From contig NC_082597.1 of NCBI RefSeq assembly GCF_030936135.1, forward strand, positions 42,787,095 through 42,851,094: a stretch of DNA of 64,000 nucleotides, in the 5' to 3' direction. The notes below the pieces were generated by a model. The model made no database searches. It was not told the DNA's origin and was given only the letters and a program-made list of their open reading frames with translations. Positions 61,636-64,000 of this stretch are shown here, piece by piece (the stretch's first letter is position 1; every line of letters begins with the position of its first letter). The stretch comes from Gavia stellata. Taxonomy: Eukaryota; Chordata; Aves; Gaviiformes; Gaviidae. The translations under genes were made by a program, and so were the position numbers.

Positions 61636-64000
61636 CTTGTCTGCTGGAAATATAACACAGCAGAGAGGAAACAGTCCTGGAGATTCCTGGAGTGTGTGGA
61701 AGATAACTTCCTGACACAGCTGGTAAGGGAGCCTACCAGGGGAGGTGCCCTGCTTGACCTGCTGTTTATGAACAGAGACGGACTGGTGGGAGAAGTGAAG
61801 GTCGGAGGCCGTCTTGGGCTTAGTGACCATGAAATGATAGAATTCTCAATTCTTGGTGAAGTAAGAAGGGGGGTCAGCAAAACCACTACGATGGACTTCT
61901 GGAGGGCAGACTTCAGCCTGTTCAGGACACTGGTTGAGCGGGTCCCTTGGGAAACGGTCCTGAAGGGCAAAGGGGTCCAGGAAAGCTGGGACTTCTTCCA
62001 GAAGGAAATCTTAAAGGCACAGGAGCAGGCAGTCCCCATATGCTGTAAGAAGAGCTGGCGGGGAAGACCACCAGCCTGGCTGAACCTGGCTGGGACTCAG
62101 GAAAAAAAGGAAAAAAAGAGAGTTTATCACCTTTGGAAGAAGGGGCAGGCAACTGAAGAAGAGTACAAGGACCTTGTTAGGTCATGCAGAGAGGGAATTA
62201 GGAAGGCGAAAGCCCAGCTAGAGCTCAATCCGGCCACGGTCGTAAGGGATAACGAAAAATGTTTTTACAAATACATTAACAACAAAAAGAAAGCCAAGGA
62301 GAATCTCCATCCTTTACTGGATGTGGGAGGGAACATTGTCACCAAGGATGAGGAAAAGGCTGAGGTACTTAATGCCTTCTTTGCCTCAGTCTTTAACAGC
62401 CACACCAGGTATCCTCAGGGTATTCAGCTCCCTGAGCTGGAAGACAAGGATGGAGAGCAAAAGAAACTCCCCATGATCCAGGACGAAGCAGTTAACGACC
62501 TGCTATGCCACCTGGACACTCACAAGTCTACGGGGCCTGATGGCATCCACCCAAGGGTGCTGAGGGAGCTGGCGGAGGAGCTTGCCAAGCCACTCTCCAT
62601 CATTTATCAACAGCACTGGTTAACGGGGGAGGTCCCGGACAACTAGAGGCTTGCCAACATGACGCCCATCTACAAGAAGGGCCGGAAAGAAGATCCAGGG
62701 AACTACAGGCCTGTCAGCCTGACCTCGGTGCCGGGGAAGATTATGGAGAGGTTCATCCTGAGGGTGCTCACAGGGCACGTGCAGGACAACCAAGGGATCA
62801 GGCCCAGCCAGCACAGGTTCCTGAAGGGCAGGTCCTGCTTGACCAACCTGATGTCCTTCTATGACCAGGTGACCCTCCTAGTGGGTGAGGGGAAGGCTGT
62901 CGATGTTGTCTACCTGAACTTCAGTAAAGCCTTTGACACTGTCCCCCACAGTATTCTCCTGGAGAAGCTGGCAAATCGTGGCTTAGGCAGGTGCACTGTT
63001 CACTGGGTAAAACACTGTCTGGATGACCGAGCCCAGATAGTCATGGTGAATGGAGCAAAATCCAGTTGATGGCCGGTCACAGGGCTCAGTTTTGGGGCCG
63101 GTCTTGTTTAATATATTTATCAATGATCTGGATGAGGGGATTGAGTGCTCCCTCAGCAAGTTTGCAGATGACACCAAGTTGAGCGGGAGTGTTGATCTGC
63201 TCGAGGGTCGGAAGGCTCTGCAGAGGGACCTGGACAGGCTGGATCCATGGGCCCAGGCCAATTGTATGAGGTTCAACAAGGCCAAGTGCCGGGTCCTGCA
63301 CTTGGGTCACAACAACCCACGCAACGCTACAGCCTTGGGGAAGAGTGGCTGGAAAGCTGCCCCACAGAAAAGGACCTGGGGGTGTTGGTCGACAGCCAGC
63401 CGAATATGAGCCAGCAGTGTGCCCAGGTGGCCAAGAAGGCCAACGGCATCCTGGCCTGTATCAGAAATAGTGTGGCCAGCAGGAGCAGGGAGGTGATTGT
63501 CCCCCTGTACTCAGCCCTGGTGAGGGCACACCTCGAATACTGTGTTCAGTTTTGGGCCCCTCACTACAAGAATGACATTGAGGTGCTGGAGCGTGTCCAG
63601 AGAAGGGCGACGAAGCTGGTGAGGGGTCTGGAGCACAGGTCTTATGAGGAGCGGCTGAGGGAGCTGGGGTTGTTTAGCCTGGAGAAGAGGAGGCTGAAGG
63701 GAGACCTCATCGCTCTCTACAATTACCTGAAAGGAGGTTGCAGAGAGGTGGGTGTTGGCCTCTTCCTCCCAAGTGACTAGTGACAGGACAAGAGGAAATG
63801 GCCTCAAGTTGCACCAGGGGAGGTTTAGACTGGATATTAGGAAAAATTTCTTTACTGAGAGAGTGGTGAGACACTGGAACAGGCTGCCCAGGGAAGTGAT
63901 GGAGTCACCATCACTGGAGGTGTTCAAGGAACGTGTGGACAAGGCCTTGTGGGACATGGCTTAATGGGCATGGTGGTGTTGGGTTGATGGTGGGACTTGA
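61636..64000 (+). mobile_element. CR1 non-LTR retrotransposon, 5'-truncated, runs off the window
   Basis: From about 61,636 (CTGCTGGAAATATAACACAGC) to the right edge, the DNA and its translations follow the chicken-repeat-1 ORF2 layout: the end of the endonuclease, a linker, the reverse transcriptase and the conserved C-terminal region. The 5' UTR, ORF1 and most of the endonuclease are missing, which is typical 5' truncation. The last bases (GATGGTGGGACTTGA) are the usual lead-in to the CR1 3' end, so the element probably finishes within about 60 bp beyond the window. It is antisense to NAP1L1 and sits in an intron. The subfamily is not assigned. Confidence 0.95.
61639..63964 (+). pseudogene. 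CR1 ORF2 (endonuclease/reverse transcriptase) remnant, disabled
   Basis: Order of parts: endonuclease tail with the SDH motif (61822-61830); a charged linker; RT motifs YKKGRKEDPGNYRPVSLTS, RFLKGRS and VYLNFSKAFDTVPHS; the [17 protein letters not shown] segment; KFADDTKL with the FADD site at 63161-63172; CRVLHLG; and the C-terminal region with [10 protein letters not shown]. Lesions: a TAG at 62644-62646 where family members have Trp; Asn (AAC, 62917-62919) replacing the first catalytic Asp of the usual YLDFSKAF; a TGA at 63067-63069 next to a deletion of about 14 nt that removes part of the GVPQGS motif and shifts frame; a 1-nt loss near 63,315; and a 1-nt gain near 63,765. The modest number of lesions suggests moderate age. 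It cannot encode an active enzyme. Confidence 0.93.

Noticed and set aside
61554-62039. 161-codon minus-strand frame at the right edge
   Set aside because: It is the reverse-strand shadow of the CR1 ORF2 sequence and not a NAP1L1 exon, since it lacks the expected NAP-domain residues.

Overview
This is vertebrate nuclear DNA, almost certainly from a bird. Three things support that: split genes with GT..AG introns, a CR1 non-LTR retrotransposon at the right edge, and a PHLDA1 - NAP1L1 gene pair in the order and orientation known from amniotes. The species cannot be named from the sequence alone. There are no bacterial genes, rRNA genes or CRISPR arrays, and I recognised no tRNA gene.

Layout. 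(1) Positions 1 to about 44,440 are non-coding DNA lying 3' of PHLDA1. I find no convincing exon there. The open frames are short, or sit in GC-rich patches, and none resembles a protein I know. The block is poor in repeats. It holds one MIR-like SINE relic (about 38,240-38,325), one old inverted repeat relic (about 32,868-32,936), some short tandem and palindromic elements, and CpG-rich patches at about 27.7-28.1 kb and 36.0-36.3 kb. (2) PHLDA1 lies on the minus strand. Its CDS is 45,369-45,824, a 210-bp intron begins 5 nt after the stop codon, and the 3' UTR exon runs leftwards from 45,153, possibly to about 44,440. The gene sits in a strong CpG island (about 45,040-46,350). (3) Positions 46,350-53,720 are intergenic, with no gene recognised. 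(4) The 3' half of NAP1L1 lies on the minus strand from about 53,725 to 61,524: eight coding exons giving the last 206 residues, ending in the acidic tail and the C-terminal CKQQ. The upstream exons lie beyond position 64,000. (5) A 5'-truncated, decayed CR1 element fills 61,636-64,000. It is inserted in a NAP1L1 intron, antisense to the gene.

Function. PHLDA1 is a small PH-domain protein that binds phosphoinositides and modulates survival signalling. NAP1L1 is a histone H2A-H2B chaperone. They are neighbours transcribed in the same direction, and nothing in the sequence suggests that they work together.

The most interesting observation is upstream of the PHLDA1 AUG. The reading frame stays open for 146 codons with no AUG. 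Its translation resembles, in the same frame, the N-terminal extension of the long mammalian PHLDA1 protein. This suggests non-AUG initiation in this bird. I found no novel multi-gene system in the window.
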